Source of the DNA: JAJEAD01 sp965221555
Lineage (GTDB): Bacteria; Pseudomonadota; Gammaproteobacteria; HK1
Reading direction: 5' to 3'
Assembly: GCA_965221555.1 (NCBI GenBank)
Contig: OZ244895.1
Span: 1-64,000, forward strand
DNA length: 64,000 bases
In this document: positions 25,761 to 33,909 of the stretch, piece after piece
Layout: every line of letters begins with the position of its first letter
Position numbering within the stretch: the first letter of the stretch is position 1
Made by a program: the position numbers and the translations under genes
The notes under the pieces: generated by a model
Database searches by the model: none
What the model was told of the DNA's origin: nothing
What the model saw: the letters and a program-made list of their open reading frames with translations, nothing else

Positions 25761-26969
25761 TCAGAACAGCGGCGGGGCCAGCTCGTCCGGGGCCTTGGCG
25801 GTGATGGCGCGCAGGCCCTCGACCAGCCGGGCGATGTCCTCGCCGTCGTTGAAGAAGCCGGTGGACACGCGAAGCGCCTCGGGGTCCTTGAGGTTTCGCA
25901 CCACGATGTCGGACTTCTCAAGCTCCGCCACCACCCGGGGAGGGTCGTAGCCGCGCAGCGCGAAGGTGACGAGCCCCGAGCCGGCGCCGGGTGGAGTCAC
26001 CATCTCGACCTCGGGAATCTCCATCAGCGCGCCGCGGGTGTGCTCGGCGAGCGCGGCGATGCGGGTGTGGATCCACTGCCACCCCAGCTCCCGCGACAAC
26101 CATTCCAGGTTCGCGCCCATCGCCTTGACCGCCGGGCGGTACACCGTGCCCACCTCGAAGCGTTGCGCCCCGGGCGCGGGCATGAAATTGCCGCTCAAGT
26201 CGTAGCTTGCGGTATCGACGAGGCTGAAGAAGCCGATGAAGGTGGGCTCCAGAAGGGAGAGGCTCTCCGCGCGCACCCACAGGACGCCGATCCCTTCCGG
26301 ACCGCACAGCCACTTCTGGGCCGGCGCCGCGTAGAAGTCGACTCCGCTGGATCCGAGGTCCAGCGGGATCGCGCCAGCCGACTGCGCGCCGTCGACCAGG
26401 GTGAGCACGCCCCTCTCGCGCGCGATCGCGGCGATGCACTCCATGGGCATGCGCACACCGGTGTTCCAGTTGACGTGGGAGAGCACGATCAGGCGCGTGC
26501 GTGCGCCGATGGCGCGGGCGACATTGACCGCGATCTCGTCCGGCGAGTCCTCGGGCGCGATGTCGACCACCTTGACCACCACGCCATGGCGGCGCTTCTG
26601 CACGTAGAGGGGCAGGAGACCGCCCTCGTGCTCGGCGCTGGTGGTCACGATCTCGTCCCCGGCCTGCCAGGGAAGGCCGTTGGCCACGATGTTCATGCCG
26701 TCGGTGGTGTGGTGGGTGAGCGCTATCTCGTGCTCGCGCGCGCCCATCAGTTCGGCGAATCGGGTGCGGAGATTGGCGATGTCCGCGAGCAGGTCGGGAA
26801 AGCTGCTGAAGGTGCCGCGTCCGGTCTCGTAATCGAAGCGCCCGCCCGCCTCCAGCGCCTCCTGCGTGACCCGCGCGAGCGGCCCCGCGGTGCCGGTGTT
26901 GAGATAGGTCTTGCGGCCGGTTACCGGCATTTCGGCGCGCGCGCGGCGGGCCTTCTCGTCATCCCTCAC
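25761..26969 (-). CDS. Class V aminotransferase (isopenicillin-N-epimerase / cysteine-desulfurase-like)
   Basis: A 402-residue PLP enzyme. The start shown is a GTG at 26969; ATG at 26930 is an alternative that keeps YLNTGTAGPL. Motifs: VLSHVNWNTGVRMP, VDGAQSAGAIPLDL with the PLP-contacting Asp, and FYAAPAQKWLCGPEGIGVLWV with the Schiff-base Lys. The C-terminal VRVSTGFFNDGEDI-like segment (ALRVSTGFFNDGEDI) is typical. No catalytic Cys loop of NifS-type desulfurases is obvious, so an isopenicillin-N-epimerase-like or lyase role on an amino acid is more likely. The neighbours do not define the substrate. Confidence 0.83.
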   Translation of the reverse strand: MRDDEKARRARAEMPVTGRKTYLNTGTAGPLARVTQEALEAGGRFDYETGRGTFSSFPDLLADIANLRTRFAELMGAREHEIALTHHTTDGMNIVANGLPWQAGDEIVTTSAEHEGGLLPLYVQKRRHGVVVKVVDIAPEDSPDEIAVNVARAIGARTRLIVLSHVNWNTGVRMPMECIAAIARERGVLTLVDGAQSAGAIPLDLGSSGVDFYAAPAQKWLCGPEGIGVLWVRAESLSLLEPTFIGFFSLVDTASYDLSGNFMPAPGAQRFEVGTVYRPAVKAMGANLEWLSRELGWQWIHTRIAALAEHTRGALMEIPEVEMVTPPGAGSGLVTFALRGYDPPRVVAELEKSDIVVRNLKDPEALRVSTGFFNDGEDIARLVEGLRAITAKAPDELAPPLF

Positions 26970-27057
26970 AGGCGGACACCCCGTTCCGGAAAACGCGCAT
27001 TATGAAGTGCACCGGCGCCATCGTGGCCCAAGCGCCGGGCCAGGGCCCCCAGCCCGC

Positions 27058-27230
27058 ACGATGCACCGATCCTCGGCCGCTTCGGGCGCCAAGGTTCCTT
27101 GGTAGTGGGTCGCACGGACCGAAACACGCGCAAAAGCACAGCCGACAACAGCTCGAAGCGCCGCGACGGCGTACGACCCGCGACCGCGAGCAGATTGACG
27201 TGCGCTGGTTTCGAAATCGCTGAAGTCCGC
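27058..27230. repeat. R1 inverted-repeat element, short class, diverged
   Basis: Same order as the copy at 20816-20995: GATGCACCGAT, CTTCGGGCGCCAAGG, GTAGTGGGTCGCACGGACCGAAA, CACAGCCGACA, CGAAGCGCCGCGACGGCGTACGACCCGC, GAGCAGATTGACGTGC, and a right end AAATCGCTGAAGTCCG. It occupies the gap between the class V aminotransferase start and the Rieske gene's 3' end. Confidence 0.75.
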
Positions 27231-27233
27231 AGC

Positions 27234-28370
27234 CTAAGCATCCCTTTCCAACGCTTCGTGGACCAGGCGGTGGAAGTGGTGCACCGCGTGCTCGGAGATG
27301 CCGCGATCTTCGGGAGAGTAGATGAAGCGCCCCTGGTTGTAGGAACGGGAGCGCAGGCCCCGCTGCACCGATTCGCAGAGGCCCTGATCCTCGACCACCA
27401 GTACGTCGTCGAGATAGCGCCTCTGCGCGGGATCCACCTCCACGCCGGGGAGCATGTAGCGGTCGCCGACAAAAGACGAGTGCTCGAGTCCGTGGGGCAG
27501 GATGCTCGCCACCGACACGCTCGCGCCCCCGGGCAGCATGTTGATGGTGGTGGTGGGCCACAGGAACCAGAACATGCCGCGTTGCACCGGTTCGTCGCTC
27601 TCGACCCGATACGCGCGGTTCTCCCCCCTCACCTTCGGCCCGCGCTGCATCGACCACCAGCGCCCGATCTCGGTCTGGTAGGCAGACATCTCGAAGAGGT
27701 CGCAGAAGTCCGGATGGGCCTTGTCGCAGTGGTAGCACTCGAGGAAGTTGTCGACGACCACCTTCCAGTTCGCCGCCATCACGTTGCTGGTGCTGAAGGA
27801 CCAGCTCTCGACCGGGCGCAGATCGTCGATGAAGGGCACGTCCTCGCGCAACGCCTCCTCCATCCCGTCCGTCATCGAGGAAAGCGCTTCGGCGTCGTTG
27901 TCCAGGTTCACGAACACGAATCCGCAGAAGGTCTCCACCCGGATCTGCGGGAGGCAGAAGGCGTCGTGGTCGAATCCCGGCATCTTGTGCGCGTTGCGCG
28001 CGTGACGCAGGCTGCCGTCGCTTCGGTAGGTCCAGGCGTGATAGGGACACACGATAGCGTCGACGCGACCGCGGCCCTCCAGCAGCTCGTGGGCGCGGTG
28101 CCGGCACACGTTGTAGAAGCCGCGCAACGCGCCGTCCTCGCCCCGCATGACGAAGACCGATTCGTCGGCAATCCGCTTGGTCAGGTAGTCGCCCGCCTTC
28201 TCCAGCTGGGAGAGGTGCCCGACGTAGTGCCAGTTGCGGTAGAAGATCGCCTCTTTCTCCCGCTCGAAGACCTGCGGGTCCAGATAAAAGCGCGCGGGAA
28301 GAGTATGGGCGCGTGCGGGATCGGTGTGGAGTGCGTGTTCGAAGTCATCGCGCAGAAGGTCGAGAGTCAT
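27234..28370 (-). CDS. Rieske non-heme iron oxygenase, alpha subunit (betaine-demethylase-like candidate)
   Basis: A 378-residue protein. The start at 28370 (MTLDLLRDDF) has GGGAG nine bases upstream; an ATG-like site ten codons earlier is less likely. The Rieske 2Fe-2S ligands are Cys89-R-His91 and Cys108-P-Y-His111. The mononuclear iron region reads ANWKVVVDNFLECYHCDKAHPDF. Overall order and length resemble the GbcA, carnitine and stachydrine oxygenase branch. The glycine-betaine-type ATPase ProV lies directly upstream on the same strand, which supports a quaternary amine substrate. No reductase subunit is nearby. The enzyme class is firm; the substrate is inference. Confidence 0.85.
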   Translation of the reverse strand: MTLDLLRDDFEHALHTDPARAHTLPARFYLDPQVFEREKEAIFYRNWHYVGHLSQLEKAGDYLTKRIADESVFVMRGEDGALRGFYNVCRHRAHELLEGRGRVDAIVCPYHAWTYRSDGSLRHARNAHKMPGFDHDAFCLPQIRVETFCGFVFVNLDNDAEALSSMTDGMEEALREDVPFIDDLRPVESWSFSTSNVMAANWKVVVDNFLECYHCDKAHPDFCDLFEMSAYQTEIGRWWSMQRGPKVRGENRAYRVESDEPVQRGMFWFLWPTTTINMLPGGASVSVASILPHGLEHSSFVGDRYMLPGVEVDPAQRRYLDDVLVVEDQGLCESVQRGLRSRSYNQGRFIYSPEDRGISEHAVHHFHRLVHEALERDA

Positions 28371-28420
28371 CGCTTCAAGCTCCCTTGGTGTGTGCCGCAA
28401 TGTATAACCGATTCGAGGCT

Positions 28421-28575
28421 GGGGACGCGCATCGGTCGGCGCGGCCGGTGTCGAACGCGAGCCACGAGGGGCGCAGTACCGTCCCGGGACGCCCGCACCC
28501 CCGCCTCGCCCCGCAAACGCCCTTGCCCCTATCGAACGGGGCGTCCTTGGCTCTCGTCATACGGGAATCCATTGC
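28421..28575. repeat. R2 repeat element, uninterrupted copy (reverse orientation)
   Basis: Read on the minus strand it gives GCAATGGATTCCCGTAT, GACGAGAGCCAAGGACGC, GATAGGGGCAAGGGCGTT and TGGCTCGCGTTCGACACC. The same blocks, in the same order, occur at 31372-31853, where an R1 element splits them. It lies between ProV and the Rieske gene. Confidence 0.65.
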
Positions 28576-28596
28576 GGCCGAGTCCGCATCGCCGTC

Positions 28597-29781
28597 TCAG
28601 GCGCCGCGGCCTTCAAGGGCGTGCATCACCGCGCTGCGATCCACGGCGCCGAGCAGCCGGTCCTCCTCGTCGACCACCGGCACCGGCGTGTTGGTGGCGG
28701 CGGTGTGGGGGATGAGGGCGTCGAGCAGCGTCTCGGGCCCGACTCCGGGCCGGCGGCGCGCCGCGGTCCCGGCGCTTGTGCCGGAATCGAGAGACTGCGC
28801 ATCGCCGAACTCCAGCGTACCGAGATACTCCCGGCCGGAGCCGACCACGAAGGCCACGGGCGCACCGCCTTCGCGCATGCGGGCAAGGGCCACCGACACC
28901 TTCTCCGTGGCGGAAACGGTCACCGGGGCGGAGCGCATCACACGCCCCGCGGTCAGCACCTTGTAGCGCGGTACGTCCTCGGTGAAGTCCCGCACGTAAT
29001 CGTCGGCCGGGGTCGCCACGATATCCTCAGGGGTGCCGACCTGCACGAATTCCCCGTCCTTCATGATCGCGATGTGGTCCCCCATCTTGATCGCCTCGAG
29101 GAAATCGTGGGTGATGAAGATCATGGTCTTGTGGACCACGGACTGAAGCTTCAGCAGCTCGTCCTGCATCTCGCGCCGAATGAGCGGATCGAGGGCGCTG
29201 AAGGGCTCGTCGAAGAGCATGATCTCGGGATCCACCGTCAGCGCTCGCGCGAGTCCGACCCGCTGCTGCATGCCGCCGGAGAGCTCCCGGGGATAGTTGT
29301 CCTCCCAGCCGTCAAGCCCCACCAGCTCCAGCACCTCTTCCGCCTTCTTCAGGCGCTTTGCCCGCGGCTGGCCCCGCACCTCTAGCCCATAGGCGACGTT
29401 GTCGATCACGCGGCGATGGGGGAAGAGACCGAAGTGCTGGAACACCATGCTCATCTTGTGCCGGCGCAGCGCGATGAGCTGGCCCGTGTTCATCGCGACG
29501 ACATCCTCGCCGTCGATGAAGAGGTGTCCGGCGGTGGGTTCTATGAGGCGCGACATGCAGCGCACCAGCGTCGACTTGCCGCTCCCGGACAGTCCCATCA
29601 CCACGAAGGTCTCGCCCTCCTGCACTTCGAAGGAGACATCCTTCACCGCGATGACGTGGCCGCTTCGCTCCTGTACGTCCCTGCGCGAGAGCGAGCGGTC
29701 GAGGTCGCGCATGAGGCGCTCGGGGTTGTGCCCGAAGATCTTCCACACCCCCTCGCAGGTAATCTTCGGTGCGTCGCTCAT
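28597..29781 (-). CDS. proV: Glycine betaine/proline-type ABC transporter ATP-binding protein
   Basis: A 394-residue ATPase. Start 29781 (MSDAPKITCE) follows GAGGAGG. It keeps the ProV/OpuAA N-terminal extension (VWKIFGHNPERLM), Walker A GLSGSGKST (63-71), Q-loop VFQHFGLFPHR, signature LSGGMQQRVGLARAL, and Walker B IMLFDEPFSALDPLIRREMQ. Residues 275-394 form a CBS pair, the ionic-strength sensor in this family. No permease or binding protein (ProW/ProX) is adjacent, so the partners must be elsewhere. The next gene downstream is a Rieske oxygenase with a betaine-demethylase look. Symbol is by family resemblance. Confidence 0.87.
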   Translation of the reverse strand: MSDAPKITCEGVWKIFGHNPERLMRDLDRSLSRRDVQERSGHVIAVKDVSFEVQEGETFVVMGLSGSGKSTLVRCMSRLIEPTAGHLFIDGEDVVAMNTGQLIALRRHKMSMVFQHFGLFPHRRVIDNVAYGLEVRGQPRAKRLKKAEEVLELVGLDGWEDNYPRELSGGMQQRVGLARALTVDPEIMLFDEPFSALDPLIRREMQDELLKLQSVVHKTMIFITHDFLEAIKMGDHIAIMKDGEFVQVGTPEDIVATPADDYVRDFTEDVPRYKVLTAGRVMRSAPVTVSATEKVSVALARMREGGAPVAFVVGSGREYLGTLEFGDAQSLDSGTSAGTAARRRPGVGPETLLDALIPHTAATNTPVPVVDEEDRLLGAVDRSAVMHALEGRGA

Positions 29782-29889
29782 CGCCTCCTCCGAGGGTGCG
29801 CGCCCGCTCTGATCGGGACGGTTCGCGGGACCTGGTTCGGAAATGCGCCTCCGATCATCGGCGGGCCGACGCGGCAAGTCCAGCCACCG

Positions 29890-30168
29890 TGTTGCACCCA
29901 TTCACGGCGATGGACAGCAATACACTCGCAGTTGCGGGCCGTACCCACTCACGCCGTTTCGACTTGGCATCGGCCACCTGCATCTCTGCTCAGTCCTTGG
30001 GCAGCAACTCTCCGGCCGGGCAAGCCATCCGTGGCTCGCCCGCTCGCTGGTCCGCCACCGGCGCGTGGTCTGTTTCCGGTTCGCCCGTGCGCACCATTCG
30101 GTCCCTGCGTCCCACCACCACGACACCTCTACGCCTTTGGCTCTCGAAACTCGGTGAGACGATGCGGT
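29890..30168. repeat. R1 inverted-repeat element, long class
   Basis: Blocks shared with 31400-31695: GTTGCGGGCCGTACCCACTC, CAGTCCTTGGGCAGC, the hairpin region GGGCAAGCCATCCGTGGCTC, CCACCGGCGCGTGGTCTGTT, GGTCCCTGCGTCCCACCA, with a right end CTCGGTGAGACGATGCGG. The last third is more diverged. It lies upstream of proV and downstream of the agmatinase gene. Confidence 0.75.
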
Positions 30169-30211
30169 CAGCTCTCGCATTCTGATGAAGCATGGCGGCG
30201 GGCGGGGCGGA

Positions 30212-31204
30212 TCACGAAGTCAGGGAGTCCGCGGCGAGGCTCAGGATCTCGAACATCAGCACCGAAGCCACGTGCGCGGTGATCTTGTTGGGGCTGTCCT
30301 TGGTCGGCATCATGCACACCACGTCCCCGCCGATGATGTTCTTGCCGCGAACGCATTGCAGCAAGCGCATGACCTCGTCGATGGTGAAGCCGCCCACCCC
30401 CGCCTCCAGATTCGCCACCGCGGGCGCGATGGTCGGGTCCAGGCAGTCGAGATCGAAGGTGATGTACACCGGCGCATCGCCCAGGCGTTCCACGATCAGC
30501 TCCATCGTGCGCTCCGGACCGAGTTCGCGGTAGCGCTGCATGGGGATCAGCTCGTAGCCGAGCTCGACGCTCGGCTGCCACCAGGCGAGGGTACGGGGAT
30601 TTCCCCGCATCCCGATCTGCACGCTTTGGGACGCGTCGATGAAGCCGTCGCGAACGAGGTAGGCCGCCCAGTGCGCGGCCGAGCGCTTCGCCCCGAGAAA
30701 GTGGGGGAGCTGCTCGTAGGCGTCGGTGTGGGCGTCGAAGTGCAGGAAAGCGGCCTTGCGCCCATTGGTGAGCTTCGACTGGGGTCCGGAGATCGCCTGC
30801 ATGATGCCGCCGGTCACCGAGTGGTCGCCTCCCACCGAGACCGGGCGCACTCTGGCCGCGTCGATGTCGCGGTAGAACTCCACGATGCGATCGATGCAGC
30901 GTTCGTTGTCGTTCGCCTCGGGAAAGGGCACGTCGCCGAGATCGTGGATACGGCAAGCCTTCCAGGGATCGATCCCGAACTTCATGTGCACGCGTCGCGA
31001 CATCGCCGACACGTCGCGCACCGCGCGGGGCCCCAGGTGCTGGTCACGCTCGGTGGTGCCGTTGCCGGTGCTGTGGGGCACGCCCACAAGCGCGATGTCG
31101 CAGTTTCGGGGATCGGGGTCGACCTTGCACCGGAAGAGCGAAGGCACTCCCCACCAGTAGAGCCCTTCGAGCATCATGACGTCGTCGGGGGACAGCTCGT
31201 TCAT
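30212..31204 (-). CDS. Agmatinase / ureohydrolase family protein
   Basis: A 330-residue binuclear manganese hydrolase. I start it at 31204 because GGAGGT lies six bases before that ATG; the ATG at 31210 abuts the GGAGGT. Metal-binding motifs: VGGDHSVTGG, LHFDAHTDAYE and YITFDLDCLDPTIAPAV, all canonical. It would release urea from agmatine, guanidinobutyrate or a related guanidine. A second family member is at 59890 with low similarity outside the motifs, so the two probably differ in substrate. The 763-base gap to the divergent MFS gene is filled with repeats. Confidence 0.88.
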   Translation of the reverse strand: MNELSPDDVMMLEGLYWWGVPSLFRCKVDPDPRNCDIALVGVPHSTGNGTTERDQHLGPRAVRDVSAMSRRVHMKFGIDPWKACRIHDLGDVPFPEANDNERCIDRIVEFYRDIDAARVRPVSVGGDHSVTGGIMQAISGPQSKLTNGRKAAFLHFDAHTDAYEQLPHFLGAKRSAAHWAAYLVRDGFIDASQSVQIGMRGNPRTLAWWQPSVELGYELIPMQRYRELGPERTMELIVERLGDAPVYITFDLDCLDPTIAPAVANLEAGVGGFTIDEVMRLLQCVRGKNIIGGDVVCMMPTKDSPNKITAHVASVLMFEILSLAADSLTS

Positions 31205-31371
31205 CTTCATACCTCCGAATTGCGGGATCCGGCCGCCGGCGCGGACGGGCGGGCGCGGCGGCGGGCGGCATTGTAAGGTTCCGCAGTCTCGAGATGCGTG
31301 GCGGTCAGGCGGCGACGCGAGGCGAATCGCCCGGGAGGAGCGCGCAGCGTTCCGGGGGCTCGGCTCCAGCA

Positions 31372-31853
31372 GCAATGACTCACCGATTCACGAGAGCCAA
31401 GCCCGGATGTTTCACCGATTTCTCAACTCGCGGACGCCAATATGCGGGCGCTTGCGGGCCGTACTCCGTGGCGCCGCAACGGCTTCGTGTCGGCTACCTG
31501 CTCGGCTCCGCAGTCCTTGGGCGAAGCTTTCCGGCCCGGGCAAGCCTTCCTTGGCTTGCCCGCTCGCCGACCGTTGCGCGCCACCGGCGCTTCGTCTGTT
31601 TCCGGCTCGCCGTTGCGCGTCTCTCCGTCCGTGCTTCCTGCTATCACGGCATCTTGGCGCCCGAAGCGGCCGAAGATCGGTGAAACATCCGGGCTGGAGC
31701 GCGCAGCGATCGGTAGGGGCAAGGGCGTTCACGAGCCAGGCTGCGCAAGCGTACTTCGAGCGTAGTGTCCCGTTGTCCCGTGCCCTGGCTCGCGTTCAAC
31801 ACCATCCACGCGGGCAGATACGGACCCACCGCCGATGATCGGTGAATCATTGC
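31372..31853. repeat. R2 repeat element interrupted by an R1 copy
   Basis: Left end GCAATGACTCACCGAT (31372-31387) and right end ATCGGTGAATCATTGC (31838-31853) are complementary at 15 of 16 positions. Internal blocks ACGAGAGCCAAG, GTAGGGGCAAGGGCGTT and TGGCTCGCGTTCAACACC match the uninterrupted R2 copy at 28421-28575. Between the first and second block sits a complete R1 element (31400-31695). Without it R2 is about 186 bases here. Confidence 0.8.
31400..31695. repeat. R1 inverted-repeat element, long class, best-preserved copy
   Basis: 296 bases with perfect 20-base terminal inverted repeats: AGCCCGGATGTTTCACCGAT at 31400-31419 and its exact complement at 31676-31695. Internal landmarks: GGACGCCAATATGCGGGCG, GCGGGCCGTACTCC, GTGTCGGCTACCTGCTCGG, a perfect hairpin GGGCAAGCC / GGCTTGCCC (31538-31561), CACCGGCGCTTCGTCTGTTT, and GCATCTTGGCGCCC. 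No coding content of its own is convincing; the ORFs that cross it are chance. It is inserted in an R2 element. Confidence 0.92.
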
Positions 31854-31967
31854 GGTCAGGGTGCAATCGGGCCGGGACCGCTTTACGCTGCGCTCGGCTG
31901 GGAACCCCATCCTCCCCACCCGCGCCCAAGCTGCCATGTTTCACCGATCCACGAGACCCAAAGCCAC

Positions 31968-33203
31968 GTGAGTGCGATCGAACCGCCCCGCCCCGCCGAC
32001 GCCGGAAAGGAGACCAGGCTCGCGATCGCCTTCTCCAATCTCGGGCACGTCTACACCCACATGTTCACGATCCTGTACGCGAGCGCGGTGTTGCACCTGC
32101 CCTCGGTCTTCGGGGTTGGCTATGGCGAACTGCTGGAACTCGCGAGCTTCGGGCTGGTGCTCTTCGGAGTGGGAGCCCTGCCCGCGGGCTGGCTGGGAGA
32201 CCGGTGGAGCCAGGTCGGCATGATGGTCATCTTCTTCCTCGGACTCGGAGCGGGCAGTCTCCTCACCGGCTTCGCGTCGGGCACCGGCTCGCTCTTCGTG
32301 GGATTGAGTCTCATCGGCCTCTTCGCCTCCATCTACCATCCGGTGGGCATCGCGTGGCTGGTGGCCTGCGCGCGCAAGCGCGGCATCACCCTCGGGATAA
32401 ACAGCGTCTTCGGCGGAATCGGCAGCGCCGCGGCCCCGGTCTTCGTCGGAGTGATGATCGACTTCGTCTCGTGGCGTGCCGCCTTCGTACTGCCCGGCAT
32501 CGCGTCCCTGCTCGCGGGGGCCGCGCTGTGGATCGCCTGGCGCCGCGGCGCGATCCGGGACATACGGTCGGAACGCGCCCCGGCGGCGCGTCCGGGACGA
32601 GGCGCCATGCGCCGCGTGTTCATCGTGCTCAGCCTGACCATGGCCTGCAACGGGTTCATCTACACCGGCCTCACGCACACCATGCCCAAGGTCTTCGAGT
32701 CCGGCCTCTCGCCATCCATCGCGGGCAGCTACACCGAGATCGGCCTCTATGTGGGCGCGGTCATCGCGATCGCTTCGGCGTGCAGCATGCTCGGAGGCTG
32801 GCTCGCGGACCGCTACTCCGCCCGCACGATCTACGTGACCTGCTGGCTCGCGACCGTGATCCCGCTCTTCGTGCTGACCTCCACCTTCGGCACGCTTCTG
32901 CTGGTGGTCGCGGCGCTGGCGATGGCCTTCAACGCCAGCTTCGCCGCGGCGGAGAACATGCTCGTCGCCCACTACACGCCCTTTCGATGGCGTTCGCTCG
33001 CCTACGGCGCGAAGTTCGTGCTGGCGCTCGGCGTGGGCGGTCTGACCGTCATCGTTGCCGGCCGAAGCTTCGAGACGACCGGGAGCTTCGATCTGCTCTA
33101 CGTGCTGCTCACGGGGGCCGCGCTCGCCGCCGCCCTCGGCGCGATGATGCTGCCGGGGCGGCGCGCCGCCGCGCCGGTCCCGGCCGGCGCCACGCCTTCA
33201 TGA
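31968..33203 (+). CDS. Major facilitator superfamily transporter
   Basis: A 411-residue protein with about twelve membrane helices (for example SFGLVLFGVGALPAGWLGDRW, MMVIFFLGLGAGSLLTGF, ALAAALGAMMLP). The MFS loop motif reads GWLGDRWSQ. I start at the GTG at 31968 (VSAIEPPRPAD), since upstream codons fall in repeat sequence; the SD is weak, so the start is uncertain. It is followed by a NIPSNAP gene ten bases on. The substrate is unknown; similarity to organic-acid or drug carriers is general. The promoter would have to lie within or next to the R2/R1 repeat. Confidence 0.8.
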   Translation: MSAIEPPRPADAGKETRLAIAFSNLGHVYTHMFTILYASAVLHLPSVFGVGYGELLELASFGLVLFGVGALPAGWLGDRWSQVGMMVIFFLGLGAGSLLTGFASGTGSLFVGLSLIGLFASIYHPVGIAWLVACARKRGITLGINSVFGGIGSAAAPVFVGVMIDFVSWRAAFVLPGIASLLAGAALWIAWRRGAIRDIRSERAPAARPGRGAMRRVFIVLSLTMACNGFIYTGLTHTMPKVFESGLSPSIAGSYTEIGLYVGAVIAIASACSMLGGWLADRYSARTIYVTCWLATVIPLFVLTSTFGTLLLVVAALAMAFNASFAAAENMLVAHYTPFRWRSLAYGAKFVLALGVGGLTVIVAGRSFETTGSFDLLYVLLTGAALAAALGAMMLPGRRAAAPVPAGATPS

Positions 33204-33213
33204 GGAGATGGCC

Positions 33214-33540
33214 ATGCTCTACGAACTTCGGATCTACACCGCGTTCCACGGCCGGATGCCCGACCTGCTTGCGCGCTTCCGAGACCACACCCTGCGAATC
33301 TTCGAGCGCCACGGCATGAAGAACGTGGGCTATTGGCTAAATGAAGTGGGCGGGCGCAACGATGAGCTCTGGTACCTGCTCGCCTACGAGAACATGGCGG
33401 CGCGCGAGGCGAGCTGGGCGGCGTTCATGGCCGACGAGGAGTGGCACCGAGTGCGCGCGGAGTCGGAACGCAACGGCCCCCTGGTGCGCGTCGAGGAGAA
33501 TCGCTTCATGACCCCGACGGACTTCTCGCCGCTCGCCTGA
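33214..33540 (+). CDS. NIPSNAP family protein
   Basis: A 108-residue alpha/beta-barrel protein of the NIPSNAP type: YELRIYTAFHGRMPDLLARF, then GYWLNEVGGRNDELWYLLAYEN and VEENRFMTP. GAGGAG lies six bases before the ATG at 33214, better placed than for the ATG at 33208. Its stop-to-start distance from the MFS gene is ten bases, so the two are an operon. The bacterial NIPSNAP role is not established; members often accompany small-molecule catabolic genes. Confidence 0.85.
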   Translation: MLYELRIYTAFHGRMPDLLARFRDHTLRIFERHGMKNVGYWLNEVGGRNDELWYLLAYENMAAREASWAAFMADEEWHRVRAESERNGPLVRVEENRFMTPTDFSPLA

Positions 33541-33597
33541 GCCGAGCCCGCCCGCGGCGCGCCGCGAGTCCCCGCCCCGTATCGCGAAGCTTCCGTC

Positions 33598-33625
33598 CTG
33601 TCGGCGACCTGCTCGGCGCAATGCG
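33598..33625. repeat. Possible R1 fragment
   Basis: The block CTGTCGGCGACCTGCTCGGCGCA resembles the R1 long-class block GTGTCGGCTACCTGCTCGGCTCCGCA. Nothing else of R1 is visible in the 174-base gap, so this may be coincidence. Confidence 0.25.
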
Positions 33626-33714
33626 TGCGCGTTCCCCGCGCACCGCAACGCGTCCCCCGGAGTAGAATCCGGGCGCACCGAGTGCCGGCATGCGTCATCG
33701 AGAGGGCGAATGTG

Positions 33715-33909
33715 ATGGAAGAACGCGATCTCCAGGTGCTGCTTCAGCGGGTGGGCCTCAGTCCGAGCCCCGAGGAGCGGCAATGGGTGCGCCGGGCGCT
33801 CGAGGGTTACCGACCCCAGCTCGATGCGCTGCTCGCGCTCGATCTCGATGGCGAGGAAGTCGGCACCGCGTTCCTGACCGCGGGCACCGAGGCCCCCCGC
33901 GAAACATGA
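33715..33909 (+). CDS. Small AtzG/GatC-like protein paired with the amidase
   Basis: A 64-residue protein, MEERDLQVLLQRVGLSPSPE..., predicted helical with a leucine-rich second half (RRALEGYRPQLDALLALDL). Its last codon overlaps the amidase start by ATGA, so translation is likely coupled. Short proteins of the AtzG-like/DUF4089 group occupy this position before amidases and act like GatC, clasping the amidase. Assignment rests on position, size and pattern; a search is needed for the family. Start could also be the GTG three bases upstream. Confidence 0.6.
   Translation: MEERDLQVLLQRVGLSPSPEERQWVRRALEGYRPQLDALLALDLDGEEVGTAFLTAGTEAPRET

Noticed and set aside
31400..31695. Open frames crossing R1, giving peptides such as FVCFRLAVARLSVRASCYHG in several copies.
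   Set aside because: The same peptide appears because the repeat is shared; frames differ between copies, ends are not conserved and there is no SD. No coding role is supported.
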